A DNA stretch of 64,000 bases. It comes from Cavia porcellus. Lineage: Eukaryota; Chordata; Mammalia; Rodentia; Caviidae. Under the pieces are notes generated by a model, which did no database searches, was not told the DNA's origin, and saw only the letters and a list, made by a program, of their open reading frames with translations. The stretch lies in NCBI RefSeq assembly GCF_034190915.1, contig NW_026947490.1:63663494-63727493 (forward strand), given 5' to 3'. The position numbers and the translations under genes are program-made. This document shows positions 12,222 through 23,389 of this stretch, in pieces (positions within the stretch are counted from its first letter, which is position 1; each line of letters begins with the position of its first letter).

Positions 12222-13690
12222 GAGTTCTTTAAAGGATGAAATAAAATTGATAAACCATTAACCAACCTTATCAAAAAGTGGAAAGAAAAGTAATTGGAAT
12301 GAAAAGGGTGAAATCACAACAGATCCTGTGGAAATCCAGATCATCAATACCTACTTTTGAGAAGCAGTACTTCAATAAAATGGAAAGCACAGAAGAAATG
12401 GTCAGATTCCAGGACACATATGAGTTACCAAAACTGAATCAAGAAGATATAAATTCTAAATAACTCTATTCTAAATAACTCAGTATCAGTCAGCGAAATT
12501 GAAAGTGTAATAAAAAAACTACCAACAAAGAATGGCCCAGGCCTTTTTCACTGTTGAATTCTACAAGAAATTTAGAGAAGATCTGTTGCCACTAATGTTG
12601 AAACTTTTCAATTAAATGGAAAGGGAAGGAATATTTCCAAAATCACTCCTGGAAGCAAGTATCATTCTGATATCTAAACTAGAGAAGTACCCAGCCAGAA
12701 AAGAAAACTGCAAACCACTCTTCCTAATGAACATAGATGCAAGAATCATTAATAAGATATTAATAAACAGAATACAGCAGATCATCAAGATTATACACCA
12801 CGACCAATAGGATTCACCTCAGAGATGCAGGGATGATTCAACATATGCAAACCAATAAAGGTAACACCATAATAACAGAGAAAGCAGAAAAATTACACAA
12901 TCATCTCAATAGATACAGAAAAAGTATTTGACAAAGTCCAACACCCATTCCCGATTTAAAAAACCCTACAGAGTATTGGAAGAGATTGTCTTTGCCTCAA
13001 TCTGATAAAAGCCATTTATGACAAACCAACAGCCAGCATCACATTAAACTGTCAAAAACCAAATGCTTTCACTCTAAAATCAGGAACAAGACAAAGATGT
13101 TCACTATCACCACTCTTATTCAATAGAGTTCTGCCCATATTAGCCAGAGTGATTAGACTTGAGAAAGAAATGAAAGGAATAAAGGCAGCAAAAAAAGAAG
13201 TTAAATTATCATTATTTCCAGATAACTTGATACTCTACTTGGAAGGCCCCGAAAACCCCACCAAAGACTTCTAGATTTAATAAACAAGTTCAGTGGCATA
13301 GTTGGATAGAAAAATCAATACTCAAAAATCAGTAGCATTCTTGTACACAAACAAATAACCAAGAGAGAAATTAAGGAAACCACACTCTTCACAATAGCAG
13401 AGAACGAAGTACTTAGGAATTAATCTAACAAAGAAAGTAAAAGTCCTTTACATTGAAAACTACAGCACTCTGACAAAGGAAATTGAGTAGGATATCAGAA
13501 ACTGGAAAGATATCCTTTGCTCATGGATAGGAAGAACCAACATAATAAAAATGGTCATACTCTCAAAACTGTTATACAGATTTAATGCAATCCCAATCAA
13601 AATACCATTAGCATACATCACAGAACTAAAGAAATCACTCCTAAAATTCATTTGGAACCAGAAGAGACCTAGAATAGATAGATACTATTC

Positions 13691-13934
13691 ATTTGTTATT
13701 TTGTTCAGCAGTCACGAGAGCAAAACAAGCCAATTCCAGAGCTCCTGCTGTTCACTGGTCACTATGCTGGTTCTAGGGATGCTGTGTCAAGCAACATGTG
13801 CCTGCCGCCCTGGCATCATTGCCTTGAAAACCTAAACCACAGGACGTGCCTGGGTCCATAAAAATGGCACCCCATGACGTTTCAGAAGAAATGGTTTGGG
13901 GAGTGGTTGCAAGCTGTCTAGCTTGTGAGGAATT
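13691..13934. other. Unassigned sequence right of L1 breakpoint
   Basis: Sequence type changes sharply at about 13690 from A-rich L1 to mixed-composition DNA. I recognise no gene or repeat here. Confidence 0.4.
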
Positions 13935-14090
13935 TATGAGGCTGAGGAGATGGCATTTGCCTGTACTCTCTCTATTCTGGAAGTGGACCAGGACATAGAA
14001 TTTGAGGCCCGCCTGGGTTACATAGTTGGTTCAGGGCCAGCCTGTACCACAGAGTAAGGCCTTGTTTCATAAAAGCCAAAGGAGGAAGAA
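13935..14090 (+). mobile_element. Degenerate B1-like SINE
   Basis: Contains the B1 order of motifs: GAGGCTGAGGAGATGGCATT, then a diverged middle, then GAGGCCCGCCTGGGTTACATAG with a repeated GGCCAGCCTG..ACAGAGTAAGGCC block, and an A/G-rich tail. Old and diverged; boundaries approximate. Confidence 0.5.
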
Positions 14091-14526
14091 AAAGGAGAAG
14101 AAGGAGAGGGATAGGAAGCTGAAAGAGGAGAGGAGGTTGTCAGGGAAAACAGTCATCAGGGGATATGAAATGTTGTTCAGAGGGGAACAACTCTTTTAAC
14201 AGTTCTGGTGTGCAGGATGTGCTTGGGGTCCAGTAAGATCTGAGGGTCCTTGGCCATCTGTGACCAGCAAATGGCACCAAATGACTGGTGGTAGCTGGGC
14301 TCCTCTTTGGAAGTCCTTAGAAATTCGGCATTTTAAGAAAAGCCCTCACAATGTTGGGTTGAAACCGTTTCCTTGGCCCCATTTTATTGTGACATGTGGA
14401 TAAGAATTAGAAATAGCCATGAACACAGCTATCCCTCCCAGAATGTGGCATGTGTTAGAATAATGGGAATTTAGGGAGACAGGTGACAGGTCAGTAAAGC
14501 AAGTGCCACACACAGTTGGCTCTAGG

Positions 14527-14625
14527 CTGGGGATTTAGCTCAGCGGCATAACGCCTGCCTTTTAAGCACATGGTCCTGAGTTCAATCCCTGGTACAAAAA
14601 ACAAAACAAACAAAAATCCCCAAAC
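14527..14625 (+). mobile_element. ID SINE
   Basis: GGCTGGGGATTTAGCTCAGC start, GTCCTGAGTTCAATCCCTGG B-box region, then an A-rich tail with CAAAACAAA. Low divergence. A separate TG microsatellite follows 27 bases later. Confidence 0.9.
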
Positions 14626-14651
14626 ATGTACAGTTGGCCCAAGAAACAGGG

Positions 14652-14680
14652 GTGTGTGTGTGTGTGTGTGTGTGTGTGTT
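14652..14680 (+). repeat. (TG)n microsatellite
   Basis: About 14 uninterrupted TG units. The histidine/threonine repeat readable on the other strand is an artefact of this tract. Confidence 0.95.
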
Positions 14681-14856
14681 TCTGAGAACAATCAAATGAT
14701 AAAGAATGGCAGTGATCAAAAATGGTTTAAAGAGGATGTATTGTAGAAAAACATGCAAGGAGAATTAAGCTGGAAAAGATGGGATGGTGGTGGAGGGTAG
14801 AGACTGCTGAGCTGAGTATGAGAACCAGAACTTTGATTTAAAGGTGTTACCTGTGA

Positions 14857-15052
14857 GCTAGGTATGGTGATGCATGACTGCAACCCCAGCATGCCAGGAG
14901 GCTACAGCAGGAGGAGCACAAGTTTGAGCCCCGCTTGTAAAATTTAATGAGACCGTATCTCAAAATGAAAAGGGCTAGGGATGTAGCTCAGTGCAAACAC
15001 CCTGGATTCCATCTTCGGTGTGGAACAAAGTGAAACAAAACAAAACAAAACA
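14857..15052 (+). mobile_element. B1-ID dimeric SINE
   Basis: The left half is B1-like (AGCTAGGTATGGTGATGCATG, CCCCAGCATGCCAGGAGGCT, ..GAGACCGTATCTCAAAA). The right half is ID-like (GGGCTAGGGATGTAGCTCAGTG) and ends in (ACAAA)n. The linker is a short A-rich run. Composite 7SL/tRNA SINEs of this build are known from several non-murid rodents. Confidence 0.75.
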
Positions 15053-15529
15053 ACTCTCCAGTGTTCTATGTCACCTGTCATTAGACTTTTCAGAAAGAGC
15101 ATTCATGAACCGTTCCAGGCCACCACTGAGAGTCTGAGAGTCTACCAGTTACCCCAGTAAAAGGCTGCTTCTCTCAGGGTCTCTTGCAAAATGTAAAACT
15201 TCCAAATGATGGTGCAGGCAGCAGTGTTTTTAAAACATCAGAGTATAAAGTACAATGGGCTGTGTACATCATCTGAACCTTAATCTTACAACCCTGGTTG
15301 CCCCAACCCTAAAAGTTCCTGTCCTTCTTGAAATTGATTTCTACAGAAAGAGTATTATAATTTGTAACTGGTTGGAGTTTAAGTATAAAATCTATAGAAG
15401 GGAGTGTGTTTACCCTGTTCATTCCAGTTAATCATTTTTTTAAATCCAGTAAATATACTCTGATAAACCAGGGACTCTCAGATTTGCGTGCTAATGACTC
15501 ACCTGAGGTGCTTGTTAAAATGCAAATTC

Positions 15530-15735
15530 CCTCCTGAGGGTAGTAGCATATCCTTGTAATCCTGTCATGTGGGAGACTGAGGTAGGAGAATCTCATAAAT
15601 TCAAGTTCAGCCTGAGCCAGAGTAATTCAAGGTCAATCTAGACTACCTAAAAAGATCCTGTCTAGAGATAAAATTCAAATTTCCAGGGTTAGGGATATAC
15701 CTCAATGGTACAGTACTTGCCTAGCATGCATGAGA
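15530..15735 (+). mobile_element. B1-ID dimeric SINE (second copy)
   Basis: B1-like half with GTAATCCTGTCATGTGGGAG, TTCAAGTTCAGCCTGAGC and GATCCTGTCTAGAGATAAAA, followed by an ID-like half with GGTTAGGGATATACCTCAATGG and CTTGCCTAGCATGCATGAG. Same architecture as the copy at 14857-15052, but older. Confidence 0.7.
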
Positions 15736-16869
15736 AAAAAGAAAAAGCAAATTCTCAGGTCTGTATCCAACGACTACAAATTTTCTGGTTAAAGAGACTG
15801 GTGTGGAACCTAGACTTTACACACAGTCACTTCAGGGAAGTTAGAGAGCCAAAGACATTTCTTACAGAAGCAAGCCTGGAGTTGGTCCATCAGGAAGGCT
15901 GGCAAATTAACCTATTCATTCATTCAATCACCATCTGAACTCAGCCACTCAGCAGATATTTCTGGCAGACTAGTAAAAATAAGGAGATTCAGTTCCCATC
16001 TGACATAGATCGATACCTAATGACTGACATGCATATCTCTATCTACATAAGTGACCGGCAAAGGCAGCTGGGAAGCACAGAAGCGATGCCTCAGAGAGTG
16101 CGGCAGGGACTTAAAAATTGTCTCAAGAAGGAACGAATTAGCTGGGGAGGAGGAGGTGAGGGATTCATTATCTGGACCCTGACTGATAAGGGGTGAGCAG
16201 GAGATTAGAGGAGGCATCATACTTACTAAGCAGGTAAGCTATTACTATCCTTAACCTACATTAGAGATAACCAGATGTCAGAACGTGGCAGGGATTACAG
16301 CTCTTAGCTCATCAACCACTGGCAGAGGAGCAAGAAAGGGTGGGAGGACAGAAGTCCCTGACTCAGCGACGTCATCTGCCCACTTTGCCAACATTCTGAT
16401 GCCAAGTTCATCATTTTTAACCTTCATTAGTTGATAAATAGGAGAATCTTTCAATATAACATATTCATGCTTTGCTCTGTTACTCCCAGTTCCATATCTA
16501 GTTCATCCAGCTGCTCCCAAAAAGTTAAAACTCTGACCAAATTAAAGTTATACTCAATATAAAAGGCACCCAATGAAGATCATTAGGATGTTTGAGATCA
16601 AGAGAGACAGATTGACCTAATTAAGAATCATTTCTTATTCAACAAAGACATCTGTATTCCTTAAAATGTCTGCTCAGACATACTGATTTTCTTGGCTGTA
16701 TTCTGTCCATTTTATTATATGACAGGAATCTTAGCCTACTTATCTTGTTCTCTTTTCTCAATTCTTCTTGACAATATTTCACAAAATATTGTAATTATGT
16801 TCCAGAATTTTCACTAGGCCTGATAGGTGATACAATATCATGGGTAAGGCAAGGAAACTACAAATGGTC
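15736..16869. other. Unique intergenic DNA
   Basis: No repeat family or exon recognised. Short open frames are present but lack splice context or protein resemblance. Confidence 0.5.
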
Positions 16870-17060
16870 AGTTAAGTGACTCATGTTAGATCCATCACTT
16901 ACTATCTGTACGGCTTCGCTGAAATTATTTAGCTTTTATGTGCCTCAGTTTCCTGATCTGTCAAGTAGGTATGAAAGGAGAATGATGATTATATGGATCT
17001 ATGTATATAGCCAATTGGATCAGCTATAATAAGGGCTCAGGCAATGCTATTTATCGTCAC
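16870..17060 (+). mobile_element. MIR-like ancient SINE
   Basis: Core motifs of MIR are visible: a CACTTACTATCTGTACGGC block, TTATGTGCCTCAGTTTCCTG, ATCTGTCAAGTAGG and AGGGCTCAGGCAATGCTA. Diverged, as expected for an element predating the rodent radiation. Confidence 0.7.
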
Positions 17061-17084
17061 AAGGTTTTTTGTTTAAGTGGGTTT

Positions 17085-17212
17085 TTGTTTGTTTCTGTTT
17101 GAGACTGAGTTTCCAAGTCACTAAATTGCTTAGGTTGGGCTTGAACTTGCAATCCATCTGCCTCAGCCTCCTAGAAGGCTAGGATTCCAGGTGTATGCCA
17201 CCACGGCCCAAT
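17085..17212 (-). mobile_element. B1-like SINE, antisense
   Basis: Antisense 7SL-derived SINE: T-rich start, GAGACTGAGTTTCCAAGTCA, AATCCATCTGCCTCAGCCTC and CTAGGATTCCAGGTGTATGC. It lacks the second left-hand duplication of some local B1 copies, so it may be an older monomer. Confidence 0.7.
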
Positions 17213-18603
17213 ATAAGCTCTATTTTCAAGAAAGGCACACAAGGCATGGCAGACTGAAGACACACTAATATATACTTGAAAATCACATATAAGACATGGT
17301 TGAAAATCATCAAGCCTCCCCATATTATTTTTATCTTCTCTTGCAATAAAAAACATTTAAGGCTTTGTTAAAATGCATAATATATGGAGTATGATTGAAA
17401 AATATGGTGAATGTTTAGATTTTTAAAAATTGATTATAGTAAATGACACCGTGCCCCTCCTCACTTCAAACACACATATCCCATTGCTCCTGCCACTTTC
17501 TGAAGCAGCTCTGGAAGTCTTCCTTTGTGTCTGTGCGGCTGCCTTGATGTCCTAAACTGACTCAAAGCACTTACCTTCCATGGCCCATGGTCCATGACCC
17601 AAGGTCCTGGCCCTTGGACTTTGGGGATGAGCCAGAAGTCACATGTTGCCAGGTCCAGTGAAATGAGGAGGAAGAGGACACACTGTCACATTCTCAAAAG
17701 CCTGCCTTGCAGCAGGATTCACCACATTTTGATGACATATCATAAGCGCACTCACAAAAGGGTACCATAGAACTTCTTCAGAACGTGGCAAGAATGATGG
17801 GATCCGTGTTATCTGGAGCAAGAGGAAGGGATTGATGGGGATTAATGGCAACATATATTTTACTGTAGCACGTGTTATTTAAGCATTAACTGTATATTGT
17901 AAAATCACATGGCACAGATTTAAAATATGAAAAAAAAAATAAGAGCAAGAACACAAAAGAAGACTGATGATAATTCTGATACAAAAATGCACACCATTGT
18001 GCATGCAATGGACAGGTCACACATTTGATTCTTAGTTTTCTAGCCACCAGTTAAAAAATGGAAATCTGATTGTTACTCATGACATTAACAGCAGGCAGAC
18101 TGTCCAGCATAAGCACAATTATTGCCTCTATCAATATGAGAAGAGACTCTTAAACACCGTGTTTGAGATGCGGTTGCCTGACTATAAAACATCTGTACTA
18201 TTTTTTCAGTGAATGAAGTGGTGGCTTTCATAAGGACATGCCCCATAACATTATCCAAACCCTCACCTAAAGCCCATACAGCAATGGTAGCACTGTGAGG
18301 AATGGAACCCTATGGCCCTGGAACTCCTCTCCAGCTGATTCTACTTTACAGGGAGAATGGTTTCAGTGTGCCTGGACATGTCATAATGTATCCTCATTCC
18401 TAGAGTTTCATTTTCTTAAAGCACAATCACATCTATATTCTCATTCTCAAAATCCTCTCTGAGATAGGATCACTGATGATGGACAATTGCGGAGCAGTTT
18501 TGTGGATCCTGCAGACTCCTCAAGTATGCTCTCCCACCCTACCCCAACCCTGGCTCTCTGATCTATAGCCACACTTTTATTTGCTAACCTCTTAGAGCCC
18601 TGT
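17213..18603. other. Unique intergenic DNA
   Basis: AT-rich single-copy-looking sequence. No gene, no clear repeat. Confidence 0.5.
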
Positions 18604-18915
18604 TATGGTTTAGATTTAAACTGTTCCCCCAGTCTCATGTGCTCAAGGCTGGAGCTCTCAGAAGGTGCCTGGATCACGGCTGTGCGGTACTCAGGGGGGT
18701 TAAGCCATGTATGAGCTCATGGCTGATCATGCTGTCTGGAGGTGGGTCACTGGAGGGTCTCTTTCTCTTTAGCTCTTCTGGTCCTTCTGCTTTCTTGCTG
18801 CTGTGGTTTAAGCAACTTTCCTCCCTCATGCCCATCTTCCATAATATGCCTGCCTTGGAGCCAGACAACCATGGCCTGAACTCTAAGAAATTCATTTTGT
18901 GTCAGTCATAGAAAT
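18604..18915 (+). mobile_element. Solo LTR-like element (ERVL/MaLR type)
   Basis: Starts GTTATGGTTTAGATTTAAAC and includes TCTCATGTGCTCAAGG, TCTGGAGGTGGGTCACTGGA and CCTTGGAGCCAGACAACCAT. Its 5' third aligns by eye with the LTR at 56771-57172, and its reverse complement resembles 28105-28443 and 58045-58412. No internal region follows, so it is most likely a solo LTR. Confidence 0.6.
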
Positions 18916-20267
18916 GACTCAGACAGGTCCTTTTCCTTTTTTAATTCTCATTCCTTTTTCCCCCATTATAATCAAATTTTTATATCTACAATTCTATCAA
19001 AGTACTATAGCCAAAGTCCAAATGATATGTTTATTGTCAAATCCAGTGACTTCTTGTTAATTTTGAAACAAGTTTTTACTCTTTGGCACTCTGTTCTCCT
19101 TTGGGTTTTGGGACACTGTTGGTACACCTGTGGATCTCCTTCTATCCCTCCTACTGCTTAAGCTCACCAACCTTCATGAGCAACTGCTGTGCTGGTCACC
19201 TCCCAAATGTTAGAGTTCCTCAGGGTCCCAACTTTGGTGATCTCTGTGGGAGGGCCCATTCCCTGTCACCAATTTAGCGGTCATCTTGAAAGTGAGAGTT
19301 CCCAAAAATGCAGATGTATGGATCTCAATCCCAAAGTCAGGCCAGAGGTAAAAATTGCATTTCCTCACCAACACTGTTATTCGCTGTCTTTTTGCTTTGT
19401 TTTTATAGTTGAGTAGGAGATGGCTCAGATTTGGGGTCATCAAATTCAAAAGCAGTCTCTAAAACACTGGAATTATGCTGTGAGGAGTTTTCACACCATG
19501 AAGCCATACAAGGGAAATAAAACCACTTAGAGGACTAGCAGATTCACACCATGCATTTCATGATCAATTTAGTGTCTGCCCCTGGAAGAAGCTGTCAGGA
19601 AGGAAAGATTTAACAATTTCTCCTGTCTTTATATTATTTATTATTTAGAACAAAACACATACAGGTGAATTTGCATTTTGATGACATCTCCTCAAACTTT
19701 CACCATCAACTACACAATTCTATTCTGTTGCCTCATGAGATTTCAAGTCCAAAATAGCTAATATTTAATTCATCTTTACTTTTCACATAGTTATAGATAT
19801 AGCAAGATATTTATACTTGAAGTATATTTATATTGAAGTAACAAAAATACTTCCCAATCTTAAGGACTTAACCAACACAAATTTATTTCTCATGTGTATA
19901 ACAGTCCAAAGTAGATGTTCTGGTCAGGAGATGTGGGGGTAAAGTTGGGGTACAGAGAATCTGTTCCTCAAAGACATTGAAAGATGCAGATGGAGGAAGG
20001 CTCTGTGTGGCTTCTGAAGTTGTCTTGGTGTTGACACCCAGACAGGAGAGGGGAACAGAAGAAGGCATCTGAGCTTCAGTGTCACGGATGGGGAAGTGTC
20101 CATGTGCCAGAAATGTCAACATTATGGGAGGGGACAATCTTTAGCAGACAGCTACTTGTCTGTTACACTCTGCTCCCCACTCCTCCATTTCTAACTGGTT
20201 CTTCTACTGCTACCTCTTATGTCTTGATTCCTTTTCTATAAAATGGAGTGACTATAGAATTTTGTAA
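18916..20267. other. Unique intergenic DNA
   Basis: No exon-like signal or repeat recognised. Confidence 0.5.
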
Positions 20268-20712
20268 CAGGCAGTTGTGAACATTGCTATCTAGTCTCTT
20301 TGAGCAGCTAAAACAAGAGCTGGAAGCCAGGGATTTAGCTCAGTGGCATAAGCACCTGTCTGGAAAGTCTGAGGTTGTGAGTTCAATCCCTGGTACCAAA
20401 GAAAAACAAAACAACAACAAAAACAAGAGCTGAATGGCTTACAAACAGCAGAAACTTATTTCTCATGGATCTCAAGTCCTAGATTAAGTCACTGGCTCCT
20501 GGTAAGGGCCCACCTTCTGCTTCACAGGTGGTGACTTCTCCCTACATCTTCTCATAGTAAAAGGGGAAGATGAGTTCCCTTGGACCCCTTTCAGTTTCTT
20601 ATTATTGAGTTCTTTGCCCTCATAATCAAATCACTTCCCTCCTAATACTATCAAAGTTGAGATTGGGTTTCAATAAATGAATTTTAGAAGAGACATTCAG
20701 ACCATATCAATT
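20268..20712 (-). mobile_element. MaLR/MLT1-type LTR, antisense, split by ID
   Basis: Antisense LTR with its typical 5' block (TAGTCTCTTTGAGCAGCTAA), then after the SINE GGCTTACAAACAGCAGAAAC, TTATTTCTCATGGATCTCA, TGGTAAGGGCCCACCTTCTG, and an end at ACATTCAGACCATATCA. An ID element sits inside, dividing it at about 20310/20432. Confidence 0.75.
20323..20420 (+). mobile_element. ID SINE with perfect 12-bp TSD in LTR
   Basis: Near-consensus ID (AGGGATTTAGCTCAGTGGCA, ..GTTCAATCCCTGGTACC, CAAAACAAC tail). The duplication AAACAAGAGCTG is exact at 20311-20322 and 20421-20432. Insertion postdates the surrounding LTR. Confidence 0.95.
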
Positions 20713-20933
20713 GATATAATCTATGTAAAGCAATTAGAATGTTCCTGATTCATAATTGGTGCTATTAGTCAATCAACTATTATGCTTATCATTAATTACT
20801 TGTAGGACTTCATCAGCCACCTAGTTACACCAAGTAGGAGATTTCTCTTCATCATTAATTTTCAGTCAACAAGTTCTACTTATATAACTTAAAAATATAC
20901 ACATATTTATGCTCTTATAAAAGTAAGTGAGAC

Positions 20934-21068
20934 TGCTGGGCATGGTAGCCCATTCCTGCAATCCCAGCACTTGAGACCCTGAGGCAGGAGGATCATGGCA
21001 AGTTTAAGACTAGCCTGGGCTACAAAGTGAGCTCAAGGTCAGTCTGAACTGCATAGAAAGACTCAAAA
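20934..21068 (+). mobile_element. B1-like SINE
   Basis: CTGCTGGGCATGGTAGCCCA, CAATCCCAGCACTTGAGACC, GAGGCAGGAGGATCATGGCA, then CCTGGGCTACAAAGTGAGCT followed by a second related block CAGTCTGAACTGCATAGAAA. The internal duplication is characteristic of rodent B1. Confidence 0.9.
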
Positions 21069-21121
21069 ATTTATATCTTAATCAATGATTTCCATAGCAG
21101 AAGCATTTATTACATTTCTTT

Positions 21122-21236
21122 CTTTATTTTTGTCTTTTTGAGACAGGCTGTCTGGTCTCAAACTCACAATGATCCTTCTGCCTCAGCCTCCCGAGTGTTG
21201 GGATTACAGGCATGTGTCATCATACCTGGCTATGAA
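21122..21236 (-). mobile_element. B1-like SINE, antisense
   Basis: T-rich left end, TTTTTGAGACAGGCTGTCTG, CAAACTCACAATGATCCTTC, TGCCTCAGCCTCCCGAGTGT and GGGATTACAGGCATGTGTCA. It is inverted relative to the B1 54 bases to its left. Confidence 0.9.
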
Positions 21237-21639
21237 TTTTTAAAGGACAACAAAAAACTGTATTTAAGGGATCTAATACATTCACTTGGCTTCAGCTACC
21301 ACCTTGAAAACTTGTTCATATATGCCGGCTTAGAGCTCTGAGTTGGAAAGTCCTTGAGAACTCTTGTTTTTCTTCATTCTAAAACAAAGGCGAAGGTGGG
21401 ACTGGATCTAGGTCTCTTCAGCCCACTCAAACATCCCATTATACACAGTTGCCTTCCTACCCTGCGTGCGTCCACAGGCTCCTCTGGGCTCTCATTCCTA
21501 TGTTTACCTCCTCCTTTAATTGCATAGAAAGTTGAACTAAGCATCAACAGTCAAACAAGCTCTCTTTCCTCTTCTAATTTTTGGTTGATGTCTGATAAAA
21601 GAAAATGATGGCTGCGTGAATTTCTTCTAATTTCCTACA

Positions 21640-21960
21640 GTTACCAAATCAACACTGTATTTATTCTATTATGTTTGATAGTATCAAGTTTGAGGGTATA
21701 GGCAACCACTTTGAAGGTAATAAGATATACTATGATGCCCATTATGGCTTGACTATTATCTTGTTTTGAAGTTCTGTAAGGTCTCCAGTGTAGATTTTAT
21801 TGGTCTAGTTATCTACTGTTTTGATCAATTCTATTATACCTGATGATATAGGCAACTCAGTTTAAAAATAGCAAGAGGCACAATGGTAACCACTTTTGAT
21901 CACCTTTTATTCTATTTTGCATCATGTGCTATGCCCATCCTTCTGTTCTAACTGACATTG
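21640..21960 (+). repeat. Unclassified interspersed repeat with ~140-bp units
   Basis: Shares blocks with 29970-30190, notably GACTATTATCTTGTTTTGAA, GATGATATAGGCAACTCAG and AAAATAGCAAGAGGCACAAT-like sequence. In both places the unit (CCATT..TATCTTGTTTTGAAGT..) recurs internally at about 130-140 bases. I cannot assign a family; an L1 leader or an LTR are both possible. Confidence 0.45.
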
Positions 21961-22599
21961 TTTTGCTTAGTCATGTTTGGTTTTATTCTCTTCAAAAAAA
22001 AAGTAATAAGAACTGTTGGAGTAATAAAATCCAAAAAGTGTAACTTTTATTCTAAAAAAGAGAGGAAAGGAAGGTGGACTGAGGGATATAACTGCATGTA
22101 TGTTTGAGTGTGCAGGATGGAAAACCATATTACTGACCTTTTGTTGGATCATTGAATGGAACTGTCTCCAATCTCACTGTATGAATGTCCACTTTATATG
22201 CTTTAATTTTATAATTTGGACAATTGTTTCTAAGAAGACAATTTGTAACCTATTAACTAGTGATTTCTTACTGTATATTTTTTTCTTGAAATTCTGTATT
22301 ACTTGTACCCTTTTACTGCTTTGCTTTTTTTATGTCCTTTCTTTTTTCTCTTTAAATTAAAAAAAAAATTGTTGAGTACCAAATTCTGATTCTTCTAACC
22401 CTCTTGACTCTGCTCCCCATGTCCATGCAACTTCCCCTCCTGGTTTTTATTCTGAGCAGCAGATGGCACTGTGTACCAGCCTGAAGAGTATTTTCTACTC
22501 TCTGAGAAAGTTGAGGCGGAAATGTACTCAAGCCGTGTGCCAAAGGCTCCTTTCATTTCACAGACAGCCTCACTTTTCTTCCCCAAATTTGAGTGCTCC

Positions 22600-23015
22600 T
22601 GGTAAGTGTGAGCTAAGTGACCACAGGCACAAGTAAAGACACCTATATATGTGCAATGAACGTGACACAGATGGCTGGTTCTGCGCTGAACTTGTGTCTT
22701 TGCCGGGCACACAGCAGGTCTGCATTTCACAGATTTGGCCACATGACCAAACTTTGACCACTGAAATACAAAAAGAAGTGGTGTGTGCAATTCCCGGGCC
22801 TGTCCTATAAAAATCTACATGCTCTTTCCCCTTCACAAGGCTGGATGTCAAAATCTAGGAAGACCTCAGAGGCCATGGGGTAATTGTGGCAGAGTTGCCA
22901 CCATAGATGACTGGGACGGACCAAGTAACTCTGTGGTCTTGGACACACAATGGGAAGAAGCATACAAAAGGAAGCATTAAACTCTGATGTATTCAGCCAT
23001 TGAAATTTTAAGGTT
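22600..23015 (+). mobile_element. MLT1-like LTR
   Basis: Sense MLT1 motifs in the expected order: ACTGAAATACAAAAAGAAGT, GCAATTCCCGGGCCTGTCCT, ATGCTCTTTCCCCTTCACAA, GGCTGGATGTC and GAGGCCATGGGGTAATTG. The 3' end is degraded. Confidence 0.7.
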
Positions 23016-23389
23016 GTTTTTGCAATAATTAGCAATAGTCAAAATTAACCAATGAAACTAATGCCCACATTATCCTGGGGAAGATAGTTGTAGGAAGTAT
23101 CCATATTTGAGCAGAATAGGGATCTTTTTATTCCCACAGTAGACTCCAAACAGGAAGAGACTATTCTATGTCCGTGGGAATTTGAAAGGCTTCCCCACCC
23201 TACTTATGTCAGTGAGAAAGACTTAAGAATGCAAATTAGTACAGGATAAGGGCAGAGAGAAATTGTATCATGCAGTCAATTTTGTATGAGTGAAGTTAGT
23301 GAGTTGCCAAGCATGCCTGGAGAGAGCCAATTCTTTAGTGAAAACAAAGACATTGTAGACATTGTAGTACTCACGGTGAGGAGATTGCC

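Larger units (their letters stand above)
8470..13690 (+). mobile_element. Long LINE-1 copy: 5' UTR, ORF1, most of ORF2
   Basis: The longest L1 in the window. About 8470-9820 is 5' UTR: a GC-richer start with two ~59-bp units, then a T/C-rich stretch, then blocks that are the reverse complement of the 2640-2960 and 37300-37600 segments. ORF1 follows from about 9823 and ORF2 from about 10889. The copy stops abruptly near 13690, after the '[10 protein letters not shown]' block past the RT domain. The ORF2 C-terminus, 3' UTR and A-tail are absent, so the right edge is a deletion or recombination and not a normal 3' end. Two ID SINEs interrupt ORF2. Confidence 0.85.
10889..13690 (+). pseudogene. 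LINE-1 ORF2 (broken, truncated)
   Basis: ORF2 encodes the L1 endonuclease/reverse transcriptase. The start is recognisable (NQSKLAEWIKKQDPTIYCIQET, near 10930-11020), as are the endonuclease 'STAHWMFSKTDNIL' block near 11535-11580 and the RT region from about 12540. The catalytic FADD box reads FPDN at 13215-13226, so one catalytic aspartate is lost. Many stops and two ID insertions (11777-11872, 12131-12221) also break it. The reading ends after '[14 protein letters not shown]' near 13680, with the C-terminal third missing. Confidence 0.85.

Noticed and set aside
22395..22790. 131-codon minus-strand frame
   Set aside because: Mostly inside an MLT1-like LTR in antisense.
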